The position numbers were made by a program, and so were the translations under genes. Shown piece after piece: positions 32,880 to 43,708 of a stretch of 64,000 bases of DNA. This DNA comes from Liopterus haemorrhoidalis (lineage: Eukaryota; Arthropoda; Insecta; Coleoptera; Dytiscidae): the NCBI GenBank assembly GCA_963971575.1, contig OZ020625.1:22222992-22286991 (forward strand). Reading direction: 5' to 3'. The notes beneath the pieces were generated by a model. That model had not been told where the DNA came from. It did no database searches and saw only the letters and a list, made by a program, of their open reading frames with translations. Every line of letters begins with the position of its first letter. Position 1 is the first letter of the stretch.

Positions 32880-33408
32880 TATTTTTTATTTCATTTCTTT
32901 GTTCTTCCAGCGTCCCTCTCTTTCTTCCTATTATTCTTACGGCTTCCATCTCCTATATTCTTCCTTCTTGCCTCCATTTCTCTGTCCCATATTTCTTCCT
33001 TGCTTTCCTCACTCATCAGTTCATTCTCTTCCTCTCAGACTGTCATCTCTCTGCGCAAAATGCTCCAAGATTTCCTTTTTCCTTGTATATTCTACATAGC
33101 CTGACCTCTGGCTTTGCCCAGTACCTGTTGTTCCTCTCTTTGTTGCCGCACCTTAACCTCGTTATCATCCTGACTCTACCCCCTGAGCTTACTCATTTCC
33201 CCAAGTTCAAGTATCTCGGTATTCCGATCACTCTTTATTTCTTTTCACACTCAGCGATTTGTCTATTCTTTGTGTTCTTCCCTGTTCCTGTACCTCTTTA
33301 TCCCTCCTTTTCAATTCTTCTACTATATCTGTTCCCCCGTTTCTCTTTCTCTCTGCTTTTCTTATGTCCATTCAAAACCATCAAAAGTACTCTTTTCTTG
33401 TCTCTCCC
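32880..33408 (-). pseudogene. PuR retrotransposon, 3' part
   Basis: A pyrimidine-rich plus strand (purine-rich coding strand) forms the downstream end of the PuR retrotransposon, separated from its RT by the Gypsy insertion. The frame from 35763 continues across the single CTCCC into about 30 more codons here (KKRVLLMVLNGHKKSR), then stops. The remainder is 3' UTR-like. The open frames of the plus strand are shadows. Confidence 0.6.
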
Positions 33409-33556
33409 TGTTATGTCGCGTGGATTAATACAATCAGTTCACTAGAAATTATTTATTAGCAAATATCGATACATCAATGAATGTCAGAATATCTATTTGT
33501 CAACTGTCTAATAATTCTCCGTGCCGTTGCTACGCAACATGGTAGGCCTTACAACA
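33409..33556 (-). repeat. Gypsy LTR (3' in element orientation)
   Basis: 148 bases, TG...CA bounded, nearly identical to 35610-35757. Directly upstream in element orientation lies the purine tract. Confidence 0.9.
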
Positions 33557-33601
33557 TCTTCCCTCTGAAGACAGTTGGCTGCCCGTCAGGAACTAGGTTG
33601 A

Positions 33602-34774
33602 TTACTGGTTGGCAGAAGTACTAGTGTAAGACGTGTAAGACGTGTAAGACGTGTAAGACTTTTTCTTCGGATCTACAATTAATGTTTTTGTTAGCGAACG
33701 ATTTCGGCCGGATCTTCTAACAGCTGTCTCCGGTAGATGATTGTCGTTATCTGGTCCCACTATATTTTGATCAGCTTCCAAATCAGGAATTTCAGCAACT
33801 GGAAGGTCTCCTTCTGTTAATAATTCAAAATTACTGGTTCTGGGCTCCTGGGCGATATCAAAAGTATCTAAGAGTGTATTTACACTGTTGTCTTCTTCAA
33901 AAGAGTTGACGTATCTCTTTCTAATTTGATTGGCGTGGTAAGTTCTCAGACGACCATTATCTTCCACCTTATAGAGAACGTTTCCAATTCTTTTTTTGAT
34001 AGTAGCTGGTTGCCAAGACCCATTTCCATTTTTAAATCTTCGTATGAAGACGTGAACACCAATATCAAATGAACGATCGCGTGCACCATGTCGTACGTTA
34101 AAATTTGTTTCCATGACTTCATTTCTAATGGGAACGGACGACTGTTTTGTTGCGCGAAGTAAATCAAACGAAGTTCTTAATTTTCGATTCATAAGGGCTT
34201 CCGCAGGGCTTGCATTATTGGGTACATTTAAATTTAGTGTGATTCTATAATTTAACAGGAAAGTTTGTAAGTTTTCCTGTATAGTACCTTCCCCTTTTAG
34301 TTTTAACAAAGCACGTATAAAAGTGTCAACAAATCTTTCAGCTTGTCCATTTGACTGTGGGTGATAAGGCGCTGTACGAAGGTGATTAATTCCATTTAAT
34401 TTACAAAAATTGTAAAATTCTGTAGAAGTAAACTGAGTTCCGTTATCAGAGACTAGGGTATCCGGCATACCTAATCTACAAAAAATTTCTTTTAATTGTA
34501 GTATTGTAGCAGATGTTGTGGTTGTTTTCATTATGAAAATTTCAGGCCACTTTGAGTATGAGTCTACTGCAATCAAATAGTTTAATCCTTCAAATGGTCC
34601 AATATAATCTATATGCACTCTTTTCCATGGTTCATCAGATATGGGCCAGGATGATAATTTAGTTTTCACTGGCATTTTGGCCACAGATGTACATTTTGGA
34701 CAAAATTTTACTATTTCTTCTATTTGCTTGTCAAGACCAGGCCAATAAACAAAACTTCGAGCTAATGATTTCAT
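33602..34774 (-). pseudogene. Gypsy integrase, open frame of 390 residues
   Basis: The integrase would insert the cDNA into chromosomes. The frame starts within the zinc-binding N-terminal part (KFCPKCTSVAK keeps the paired cysteines). The catalytic core shows HIDYIGPF (first D), VSDNGTQFTSTEFYNF (second D) and PYHPQSNGQAERFVDTFIRA (glutamate), all intact. The C-terminal part has a GPY-like region (RIGNVLYKVEDNGRLRTYHA). The frame ends in a repeated S-Y-T-S-Y-T peptide coded by a GTAAGACGT-type triplet repeat at 33630-33660, an expanded tail. The chain is open, but it normally comes from a polyprotein that is interrupted here. Confidence 0.88.
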
Positions 34775-34828
34775 TTTATTTATGCCTGGGTGACTGACAT
34801 GGAATTGGTTTAAAACTTTTTGCAGGTT

Positions 34829-35590
34829 TTAGGGAATCACTACTCTTTCTTGGTATAAAACACATCCATTAAGTGCTGAAAGTGATAATTTACGATCAAA
34901 AAATTGTTTTAGGTCTGGATCGTTGCCTTTTTTTGGCCAGCCATTTTTCATATAAGTTAGTACGTTTTGTATAATTGGATCTCTTGCAGATGAATATTCA
35001 ATGGCTTGAGCTGTTACAGGTAGCATACGAACAGAATCAGAATATATGCGTTGAATTTCATTTTCTAATGAAATAGAGGCAATAACAAAGTCCTCCGTTG
35101 GTATCGTGTGTTCAGAAATTAAACGTGATAAAACATCTGCCTGTCCAAATTGAGAGGTTTGTCTATATTCAATTTCAAAATCATATGCTTGCATAATCAA
35201 GGCCCAGCGTTGGAGACGGTTAGCCGTGTAAACAGGGATCCCCTTCTTAGACCCAAATATTGCTAACAATGGTTTGTGGTCAGTGAGCAATTTGAATTTT
35301 CTACCATGTATCATACGATGGAACTTTTGTACTGCGAAAATCAGAGCTAAGGCTTCTTATTCTATTTGGCTGTAATTTTTTTGAGCGGCTGTTAATGTTC
35401 GATTTGCATGCGCAATAGCTTTTTCAGAACCGTCGGGAAATTTATGAGAAATTACTGCCCCAATTCCATAGTTAGATGCATCAGCAGCAACTATGATCTC
35501 TTTTAGCGGGTCGTAATTAGTCAAAAGTAAATCTGAGCTCAATATGTCCTTGCTACGTTCAAAAGCACTTTGGCATGCTGTTGACCAATC
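34829..35590 (-). pseudogene. Gypsy RNase H domain, interrupted
   Basis: 35357-35590 codes the RT end and RNase H start (VAADASNYGIGAVISHKFPD), and 34829-35314 the rest (FKLLTDHKPLLAIFGSKKGI, LQRWALIMQAYDFEIEYR, QADVLSRL). An in-frame TAG at about 35356 separates them; a further stop lies at the end of the second piece before the integrase. The joint to the deleted RT lies near 35590. Confidence 0.85.
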
Positions 35591-35609
35591 CCATCCTCGT
35601 CGCCAAATC

Positions 35610-35757
35610 TGTTATGTCGCGTGGATTAATATAATCAGTTCACTAGAAATTATTTATTAGAAAATATCGATACATCAATGAATGTCCGAATATCTATTTG
35701 TCAACTGTCTAATAATTCTCCGTGCCGTTGCTACGCAACATGGTAGGCCTTACAACA
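35610..35757 (-). repeat. Gypsy LTR (5' in element orientation)
   Basis: 148 bases, TG...CA bounded. It differs from 33409-33556 at about three positions (for example TAATATAATC against TAATACAATC). Confidence 0.9.
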
Positions 35758-35762
35758 CTCCC

Positions 35763-37620
35763 CATGCCGACAATTTGCCTTTTTGTTGTTCCTTCATTCT
35801 TTCCTCCCAGTATTTCCTAATTATTTTCTTATTCTCTTCCCTTCTGACTTTCTCATTATATTTCATTGCCCTCGCTCTGGTATCCGCTCTCAGATTTTCC
35901 CTCTTCATTTTCTCTCTCACAATGTATCCTGGTGTTGTTCTGTCCACCGCCATTGTCCATTTAATATAGCTCTCTTGTACCCTTTCCATCATCTCCCATT
36001 CCTTCCATCTCCAAATCTCCACTCCGTACACGAAGATACTTTGCACTATTGCAACGAATATCTTCATCCCCCACATGATACGACCATTAAATTTCCTCTT
36101 CTCTATGGTCCACAGTTTTCTCATAACAAGCATTGCTTTCTTCATTCTTTTTCTAACGTGTTGCTCTGTCCTGTTGAATCCCAAGTACTTTATACTCTTC
36201 ACTTCTCGATTTCTCGTCCTGACCATTCCCATCTTACTTTCTTCCTCCTCCCCGAACAACATCACCTTCGATTTGTCTCTGTTTACCTCTAATTTCTTTC
36301 TTTTAAAGTACTTGTCCGCTCGGTCCATCATCATCTTCAGTTCTGTTTCTGTTCCGCCATCAATTACAAATCATTAGCGTACCCCAGTGTCCATAGCTTT
36401 CTCCTTCCCACCAACACTTCTCTGTATTGCCACTTCCTCATTGTTTATTTCAAATCATCCACGTATAGGTTGAACAGTGTTGGGCTCAACGGACATCTCT
36501 GCTGCACCCCCTTATTTATCCAGAAACTTTGTGACTCTTCTCTCACTCTTACCGCGCACCTCGTCTCTCGATATATTTCTTTTATCCTTTTTATCATATA
36601 TTCACGTACATCTCTTCTTTCCATTGCTTCCCACAATTCCTTCCTGTCTAGCTTATCGAGTGCGGCCTTCAGGTCAATAAATGCCATATAATACACCTTT
36701 CCTCTTTTCTTCTCAATTCTCTCTGCAACTATATGTTTTATTGTGTATATATTATCGATCGCACTTCTTCGCTGTCTTAATTCTGACTGCGTCTTCTCTA
36801 GTATTTCTTTATTTTGTATTTCCTCCACTAATTTGTCATTGCGCACTGATGCATACACCTTGAACACAGTACTGATCAGAGTCAATCCTCGATAGTTCTT
36901 TGCAACATTCTTGTTTCCTTTTTCATAAAGCAGTACTATTACTCTTTCTTTCCCGTTCTTCGGGTATCCGTCTCCCTTCCATTCTCCTCGGATTTTTTCT
37001 TTCAGCTTTTCCGTCACTTTTTTGCCTTTCTGTATCCATGCTTCGCTCTTTATTTTACAAGATCCTGCTGCTTTTCCCTTCTGAAGTTTCTTGATTACTT
37101 TCCTCACTTCCTCCTTTGATGGTTCTTCCTCAGTTTCTTCCAGTACTCCTCTTTCTTCTTTCAATTCTTCCTTTCTTTCTTCACTTCCGCCCAATACTTC
37201 CATAAAGTATTTCCTCGAACTCTCCATCGTAATCTTTCGGATAGTTCCCACTTGTTTCTTACTAAATAAAATCTCCTCCAGTATTCCTTCAATGTACGCC
37301 TTCGTTCCTTCTGCCTCATCTTCATTTTCCGAGTCATCTCTGCTATCTGTACTTCCTCTCTTTCCTACTTTCGTTTTTCTTCTCGCTGGCGATCTAACTA
37401 TCTATTTTGACTCTCTACGAATACTTTTTCTTTTCCTTTTCTTCCTGTGTCTCCGCTTCTTTCTTTTCCGACTTCCTCGCTTCGCCTCCCCTCTTTTCGC
37501 TATTTTATCTCTCTCTCTCGACTCCATATCTTCTGTCTGTTTACTTCCTTTACTTTGCTGTTCTGTGGGTTGGTAGCACCACTCTGATATTTTTCTCTTG
37601 TTGGTTGTTTTCCAGGGTTG
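35763..37620 (-). pseudogene. PuR non-LTR retrotransposon: reverse transcriptase with YAND box
   Basis: A purine-rich coding strand. 36445-37251 codes the first RT half (KVIKKLQKGKAAGSCKIKSE, NYRGLTLISTVFKVYAS, YYMAFIDLKAALDKLDRKEL, QRCPLSPTLFNLYVDDL). Between the frames, near 36367-36381, the catalytic box reads G-Y-A-N-D-L, so A-D-D has lost one aspartate. 35763-36334 codes the thumb and C-terminal part (RKKLEVNRDKSKVMLFGEEE, VYGVEIWRWKEWEMMERVQE). Upstream to about 37620 the strand is charged, repetitive, broken coding sequence with no endonuclease, so an internal deletion is likely. The plus-strand open frames are shadows. Confidence 0.8.
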
Positions 37621-37916
37621 AGACCTATCTGTTTATTTCTAGTAATCACTAGATGTCGCTAGTGGTTAATAATTTGGACGTTAACTATCGGTAACAACCG
37701 ATTCATAATAATTAACCTACAAATATTTGCAAAAACAAAAATTACTATTTTAAAGGATACTCTTGGAACCTCTCCAAGATAACACTTTCCAGCTTGACAC
37801 GCCTGCGGCAGATTCATTCTAATGCACTTTCTTGTTTTATCTCTCAAAAAATATCCAAATTCTTCTAACTTTACTCTGCTGCTCTTACACACACGTCAGC
37901 ACAAAAAACTTCAAAT
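37621..37916. other. No recognisable feature
   Basis: The 77-residue minus-strand frame at 37659-37892 has no recognisable motif. This may be the inner part or flank of the LTR proposed at 37917-38246. Confidence 0.3.
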
Positions 37917-38246
37917 TCTATAATTAACAATTGTCATAATAATAATAAATTTATTAAATTCTGCCTTTCGGCATGAGTTCTACATTATTTAGCACATTAC
38001 ACTATCTATCTATAGAAATTAACTGTCCAAATGTTCTTAATCAGTTTTTAAAAAGTTTTATTTACGTGATTAACAATGTTAAATAGTTACAGTACAAGAT
38101 TCTAATTAAGACTAAAGAATAATAAACAGAATATGTTAATACAGACTGTAAGAAAACGCTGATTAGAAAAACTCTCAAATACATCTTGGGAATAATTTTG
38201 TATAAAATGGTGGTCCTATTCTGTGTAGTCAGCGGGAACTGTTAAG
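37917..38246 (-). repeat. Possible LTR of an errantivirus-like element
   Basis: On the minus strand, just after the env-like stop, AGGAGGGAGGAG (a polypurine tract) is followed by AGTTACC, the start typical of Gypsy/errantivirus LTRs. A polyadenylation-like AATAAA lies at about 37945-37955 in a context that also resembles a non-LTR ATT tail. No second LTR is present in the window, so the end is a guess. Confidence 0.35.
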
Positions 38247-38750
38247 GTAACTCCTCCCTCCTTGGACGAAGGCTTCCACTGGAAAGCTGTTCGTTTTTGG
38301 ATTTTCTTGGGACTTTTCCGTTTCATTTTCGTGATTTTGCGGCTTCTTGGATTTCTTGTTTATTACCCATTTTGTGAGAAGGTAAAAACTTTCAATGGAT
38401 AGGATGACGTACAGAGTAATTGTCCAAATATTGTCATGGTATTGGACAATGTTTTGATCTTCTAGATACATCACAGTAATTATTAATTTGCAGCTACCTT
38501 GTTTTATTAGATATATCCCACGCAAGGCTTTTGTTTCATCTTGATTGTGAATTTTTTATCTTCGGGAATACACCCAAATATTGGTTGATTTCAGTGATAA
38601 ACTCCAATTGCTTATTGGCGATGTTTAATCGTTTGTATTGGCAGTGTCTTGGGTTTCCTTGACGAATGATGCCTTCTTCGCAATCAGCCTTGTAGTTTGT
38701 TAACAGAAGACTGGGACATTGATGCACCTTACTCTTGGTACAGATACCAT
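38229..38750 (-). pseudogene. Env-like membrane protein remnant, frameshifted
   Basis: Two minus-strand frames, 38536-38727 and 38229-38525, follow in order with a frameshift near 38530-38545. The first has spaced cysteines and a charged region. The second has a hydrophobic stretch of about 20 residues (approximately 38350-38430) followed by a short basic and polar tail, the layout of a C-terminal membrane anchor. Together with the purine tract and LTR-like start just downstream this suggests the 3' end of an errantivirus-like element. I recognise no specific family; the call rests on layout. It is broken and truncated. Confidence 0.35.
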
Positions 38751-38959
38751 CAGAGGTATTATATTATAGTGCGTGAAAATAAAAAAGGAACACCCAGTAA
38801 TTATGAATATATCGCAGTAATTTTCTGGATACATGTTTGTTTAGGTTAAATCAAGAAACGATCAGTTTTTCAACCATATCGATACACTGGATTTTGCCTT
38901 AACAAAATTTTTGTTTTTAAAACATAATTAATAGGCTATCTAATATGTTTTATGTCCAA
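38751..38959. other. No recognisable feature
   Basis: Short AT-rich interval between the env-like remnant and J4. Confidence 0.35.
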
Positions 38960-40985
38960 TTTTCCTTTCTAAGAAAAAGAGTCAAGTCACTAATAAAACA
39001 CTGTTATTACAATTACTTGAGAATCATAGAAGAAGAAATTCCTAAATATTCGAAACAATTCTGGTCTTTTGTAAATTCAACTAAAAAATCTTCAGGCATT
39101 CCGAATATTATGAAATAGCCAGTACCGGACTTAATATATGCAATCTTTTTTCTAACTATTTTAAATCTGTTTACACGAATAAATCTAATCCATCAAATAA
39201 TGATTTTATAGCTTTTTCTTCTTCTGATGATAATAATAACAGTTGTCTTACTAACTTAGTGATAGATGAGCATATTGTTCATAACATTTTGTCTAATCTG
39301 GATATCGGTAAAGGGGCGGGGCCTGATAACATATCCAGTTTTTTCATAAAAAACTGTGCTGACACTTTAAGTGAACCGTTAACCATAATTTTCAATAGAC
39401 CTTTAGCTGAAGGAAAATGTCCTTTAGATTGGAAAAAAAGCTCTCATTGTTCCTGTCTACAAAAATGGAGAAAGGAACTTAGTTGAGAATTATCGTCCAA
39501 TCTCAAAATTAAATGTCTTTGAAAAAGTACTTAAAAAAATCATATATAAACATTTATACTCATTTTTTAAACCTTATGTCATCCCAGAGCAGCATGGATT
39601 TGTACCTGGAAGGTCAGTTATACTAATTTAATATCATTTTCGGAGCAAATTTTAAAAACTATGAGTCGCAGACAACAAACCAATGCAATTTACACCGACT
39701 TTTGTAAATGCTTCGATAAAATTGATCATTCCTTACTTATATGTAAGCTGCACAAACTTGGAATCCGTGGAAGCCTACTAAATTGGTTTATTTCATATTT
39801 AACTGAAAGATATCAATCTATTTCTCTGGGAGGTTTCTGCTCAGATTGGGTTGAAATAACTTCCGGTGTGCCACAAGGTTCTCATCTAGCAACCTTACTG
39901 TTTAACATCTTCATTAATGATATAACACAATGTTTTAAATTTGCTAAATTCCTACTTTATGCTGATGACTTAAATTTTTTTTCCCTACTTTTAGTTTAGA
40001 AAGGTGTTTAGTATTGCAATCGGACTTAGATCGTTTTTATGAATACTGTATAGATAATAAACTATTTATAAATATTAAAAAAGTTTCCATATAAAATTCT
40101 CGAGAAACAGAAACTTAATTAATTTTGAATTTAAACTTGGTAACTCTACAGTACAAACTGTTACCGAGGTGAGAGATCTAGGCATAACTTTGGATAGTAA
40201 ACTTTTATTTGACGTCCACATTAACAATATTGCGAAAAAATCGCTAAAAATGTTGGGCTTTGTTATTCGCACAAGTCGCAATTTCAAAAATCCATATACA
40301 GTACTGACTTTATTTAAAACGCTTGCGCGAAGTCAAATGGAATTTGGGAGCGTATGCTGGTCTCCGCAGTACTTTACTTATATTAACAGATTAGAAAAGG
40401 TACAAAATTTTGTGAAATTTATGAACTATAAATTTCCCGATTTTAATCCAAATCTAACATCCATGGAAAAAAGACGGATCTTAAACGACTTGTCAATTGT
40501 TTATAAAATTTTTAATAACATCATTGACTGTTCCCCATTGCTCGATTTCTTTTCCATCAGAATTCCTTCCTACCACATTAGAAATAATAATTTCCTCCTA
40601 GTTTCCTACGAAAGCACAAACTACGCTTCGAATTCACCCGTTTCTCGTTTATCCGAATTATATAACTCATATCATTGCAACCCCAACTTTCCTGACCTAT
40701 TCAGTACTAATATATCAACATTTAAAAAATTTGCTCTTCGTTGTTTGTAACGTCTACCAAGCTCTCTTTTTCTGTTTTCTTTATTTACTACTGTAAGGAT
40801 TCACTTATAACTGCCCTTTGGGCAAGAATATTGTAAAAAGTTTTGTATTACTATACATACGTATTTACTATTTATGTTAGTTAAATTTATTTAATAATTG
40901 TAATTTATGTAAATAGTGCCACCCTATTATTGGGACCTTGTGTCCTGTTGGTGTGGCCAAATAAATATAAATAAATAAAATAAAT
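38960..40985 (+). pseudogene. J4: Jockey/CR1-like retrotransposon, linker to 3' end
   Basis: Coding starts in the linker (RVKSLIKHCYYNYLRIIEEE at about 38980). 39259-39486 starts the RT (IGKGAGPDNISSFFIKNCAD). After a frameshift, NYRPISKLNVFEKVLKK and EQHGFVPGRS follow. 39661-39999 gives FCKCFDKIDHSLLICKLHKL, GVPQGSHLATLLFNIFIND and the YADD box. 40169-40750 gives RDLGITLDSKLLFDVHINNI through the C-terminal region with IRIPSYHIRNNNF. The 3' tail is (AAAT)n at about 40960-40988. At least three frameshifts break it. The endonuclease is missing. The C-terminal region is related to that of J1. Confidence 0.85.
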
Positions 40986-41110
40986 AAATCTTGTGTTAAG
41001 CTCAACTAAATGGATAGTATGGAAGAAAAGTATTAGGAAATGTGATTATAACTATATTTGTTCACTTTTCTTCCACGTAAACTTTCAAAATATAATTTTT
41101 ACTATTCGCA

Positions 41111-41506
41111 ATGGATATGGACTATTTAAAACAATTAGAAGAATTGAATATTACAACAAATAATATTAATGATATTACCGAACTTAATAACTTTAATAAA
41201 CTAAAAACCAATGGCAAATCTTTCAATATATTTCATAGAAATATTCGGGGCCTAGACAAAAATATAGATGAACTAAAAATATTGCTGTCAGAAATTAATA
41301 ATAGTTTTGAAATCATTATCTGTACAGAAACTAGATTTGTTGAGTTTTCCGAATATTACAATATTGATGGTTACATGACATATTTTAATCAAAGTATGAT
41401 AAACCAAAATGATGGAGTTATCGTATATGTAAGAGACAACATTAAACTTTATTTTACCATTCATTCCATCAGTGATTTTAAATTCAGTAGAATAGAATGT
41501 CAGGTT
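41111..41506 (+). pseudogene. J5 part 1: endonuclease N-terminus
   Basis: The plus-strand frame (MDMDYLKQLEELNITTNNIN) runs into the endonuclease start, FNIFHRNIRGLDKNIDELKI and IIICTETRFVEF, which hold the N and E catalytic positions. The frame stops artificially in the tail of the Jockey element inserted at 41507. Upstream (41030-41110) is a plausible 5' UTR. Coding resumes at 49324. Confidence 0.75.
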
Positions 41507-41706
41507 AATAAAAAATAAAATAAAATAAAGCTTTATTGAAATTATTTGCATGTCTACAATAAAAGAGAAAAACACATAAGTACAGTACAGAGTTCCGTGT
41601 AACCTCACAAAAATCAGTTTTGACTCTATTTAACAAATAGAAATTTTAATTTAGAGTTTAACAATTATGACTTAAAGGAAAAATTTAAAAAAAAAACCTT
41701 AACTTT

Positions 41707-43700
41707 TATATTACATTATTTTAATTTCCGAAAAATTTCGAATATTTTAATAGAGTTGCATAAAAATGTTTTGATTTAAATATCAAGTTTGATACGTTTA
41801 TGTTTTTTAGATTTTGGTTTTAAAACAATTTTACCGATGTTCGAAACAAGTTCGTTTGTATGTTGATTAGTTCTTATAAAGTATTTGGTTGATAGTTTGT
41901 GGATATATTCGGAAATAGTTTCAATTTTGATATTTTTATGCATCCTACTGATCATTTCATATCTGGGATATTTACCAATGATACGTAAGCACTTGTTTTG
42001 AATTACCTGTAACTTGTTTAAATTAGATACATTACCTATACGCCAGACTGGGCAGGCGTAAGTTAGTACTGGTCTTACTATTGATTTATAAATTAGTAAT
42101 TTATTATTATAAGATAAAAAAGATCTTCTATTGTATATTTTAAATAATTGAAAAAGGATTTTATTAGCCGTATTGGTAGTTTTTTTTTGATTTGTTCAGT
42201 AAAATTTAGGGATTTATCTAGTATTACTCCTAGATATTTGATGAAGGGTTTGTGATAAAATTTTTCATTGTTTATTTGAACATAGACATTATTAAGATTG
42301 GGACGTCTTTTAGTTAATATTATAAATTCTGTTTTTTCTGCGTTTAATTTGATTCTCCATTTGTTGAAATGTTTATTAATTTTATGCAAATTGTTATTTA
42401 ACCTGTTGGTAATAGTATCCAATCTAAACGATGTAGTGAATAAAGCTGTATCGTCAGCATAAAGACTTAAATTGACATGTTCGGTTTTCGGTATGTCATT
42501 GACATAAATATTGAAAAGGGTAGGTCCTAACACACTTCCTTGAGGTACACTTGCAGTTATGGTTCGATTAAGAGAAAGATTATTATTTAATTGTACTTTA
42601 AATTGCCTATTTGCTAAATATGTTTTCAATAAATCAATTATATATGGTGGGAAGTTATATTTAATAAGTTTGTAGACAAGACCATTATGCCATACAGTGT
42701 CAAAAGCTTTCTGTATATCAAACAAAACAACACCAGTATATTTGTTGAGACAGAAATTTGTTGTGACGTTATCAATTAGACGGGCCAACTGATCAGTGGT
42801 AGAGTGTGAGTTTCTGAAACCAAATTGTTCTGAAATGAGAATATTGTTATCTAAAAGAAAATCGTTTATTCTATTTAGTAGTACTTTTTCTGCTATTTTG
42901 CTCAAATTAGGCAACAGGCTAATTGGTCTAAAACTACTAGGAAGTTTTTTATCTTTTCCTGGTTTAGGTATGGCGATCACCTTTGATAATTTCCAAGCTG
43001 TTGGAAAATAGTGATTTACAAATATAGCATTTATTATTTTAACTATGTAAATTATGCCTTTTTTCGGAAGATGTTTGATATGCAAGTTAGAAATATTGTC
43101 TATGCCGGGTGCTTTATTATTTTTTAATTTTTTAATTATGGAATGTATTTCTTTATAATTTGTAAGAGGAATATCTGAATATTTATTATTTTCATTGCAA
43201 TTATTTTTTAAATAAGCTTTAATGTATTTAAAAACATTGCATGAGTGATACGTACTACTTAAGTTGTCATTTTGACTATGAACATTAGCAAAGTAATTTG
43301 CCAGGATATTTGATTTATATTCATCATTGTAAATTAGGACATTGTTTTCTAATAGTGGTGAATCAGGAGTAGTCTTTTTTGTTAGAGTTTTAGTAAGCTT
43401 CCAAATAGATTTATCTTTTGGGTTTATCTTGGTTAAACGTTTTTCCCAGCAAGAATTTTTCCAAATTTGAATTTTATAGTTAATATTTCTGTTGAGTAGT
43501 TGACAAATATTTTTCAAGTAAGGCAATCTATGTTTCTGAAATTGTCTGCGAAAGCGGTTTCTTAATTTTATTTATAGGTGAATATTTAATGGTAAATTTA
43601 TTATATTTGGTTTATTGTTTTTAATCAGGGATGCGCTATTCTGAAAAGCATTTTTTATTGTGTATTGCAAGTGTTCAATGGCATAATCAATGTCGAATTT
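41707..43700 (-). pseudogene. Jockey ORF2, reverse transcriptase part
   Basis: This is the second part of ORF2, downstream of the Helitron. 43527-43708 continues the linker from the endonuclease (FDIDYAIEHLQYTIKNAFQN). 42093-43526 codes the RT: KNNKAPGIDNISNLHIKHLP, FRPISLLPNLSKIAEKVLLN, DIQKAFDTVWHNGLVYKLIK, SVPQGSVLGPTLFNIYVNDI, and the YADD box in LSLYADDTALFTTS. At about 42182-42191 an A run on the coding strand has one base too many; with that ignored the frame continues through YACPVWRIGNVSNLNKLQVI to a stop near 41707. All RT catalytic residues are intact. Confidence 0.88.
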
Positions 43701-43708
43701 ATTCTCAA

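Larger units (their letters stand above)
33409..35757 (-). mobile_element. Ty3/Gypsy LTR retrotransposon with gag, protease and RT deleted
   Basis: Two 148-base LTRs (33409-33556, 35610-35757; TGTTATGTCGCG...TTACAACA) enclose a minus-strand pol remnant. The 5-base duplication CTCCC lies at 33404-33408 and 35758-35762. About three differences between the LTRs suggest a young insertion. A purine tract AGAGGGAAGA borders the downstream LTR, and TTTGGCGACGAGGATGGG next to the upstream LTR is the likely primer-binding region. After that leader the sequence passes directly into RNase H, so gag, protease and almost all RT are missing. It depends on other copies for movement, if it moves. Confidence 0.9.

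Noticed and set aside
33083..33445. Serine/leucine-rich plus-strand frames here and at 35682-37652
   Set aside because: They are antisense shadows of the purine-rich PuR coding strand; pyrimidine-rich strands rarely show stops.
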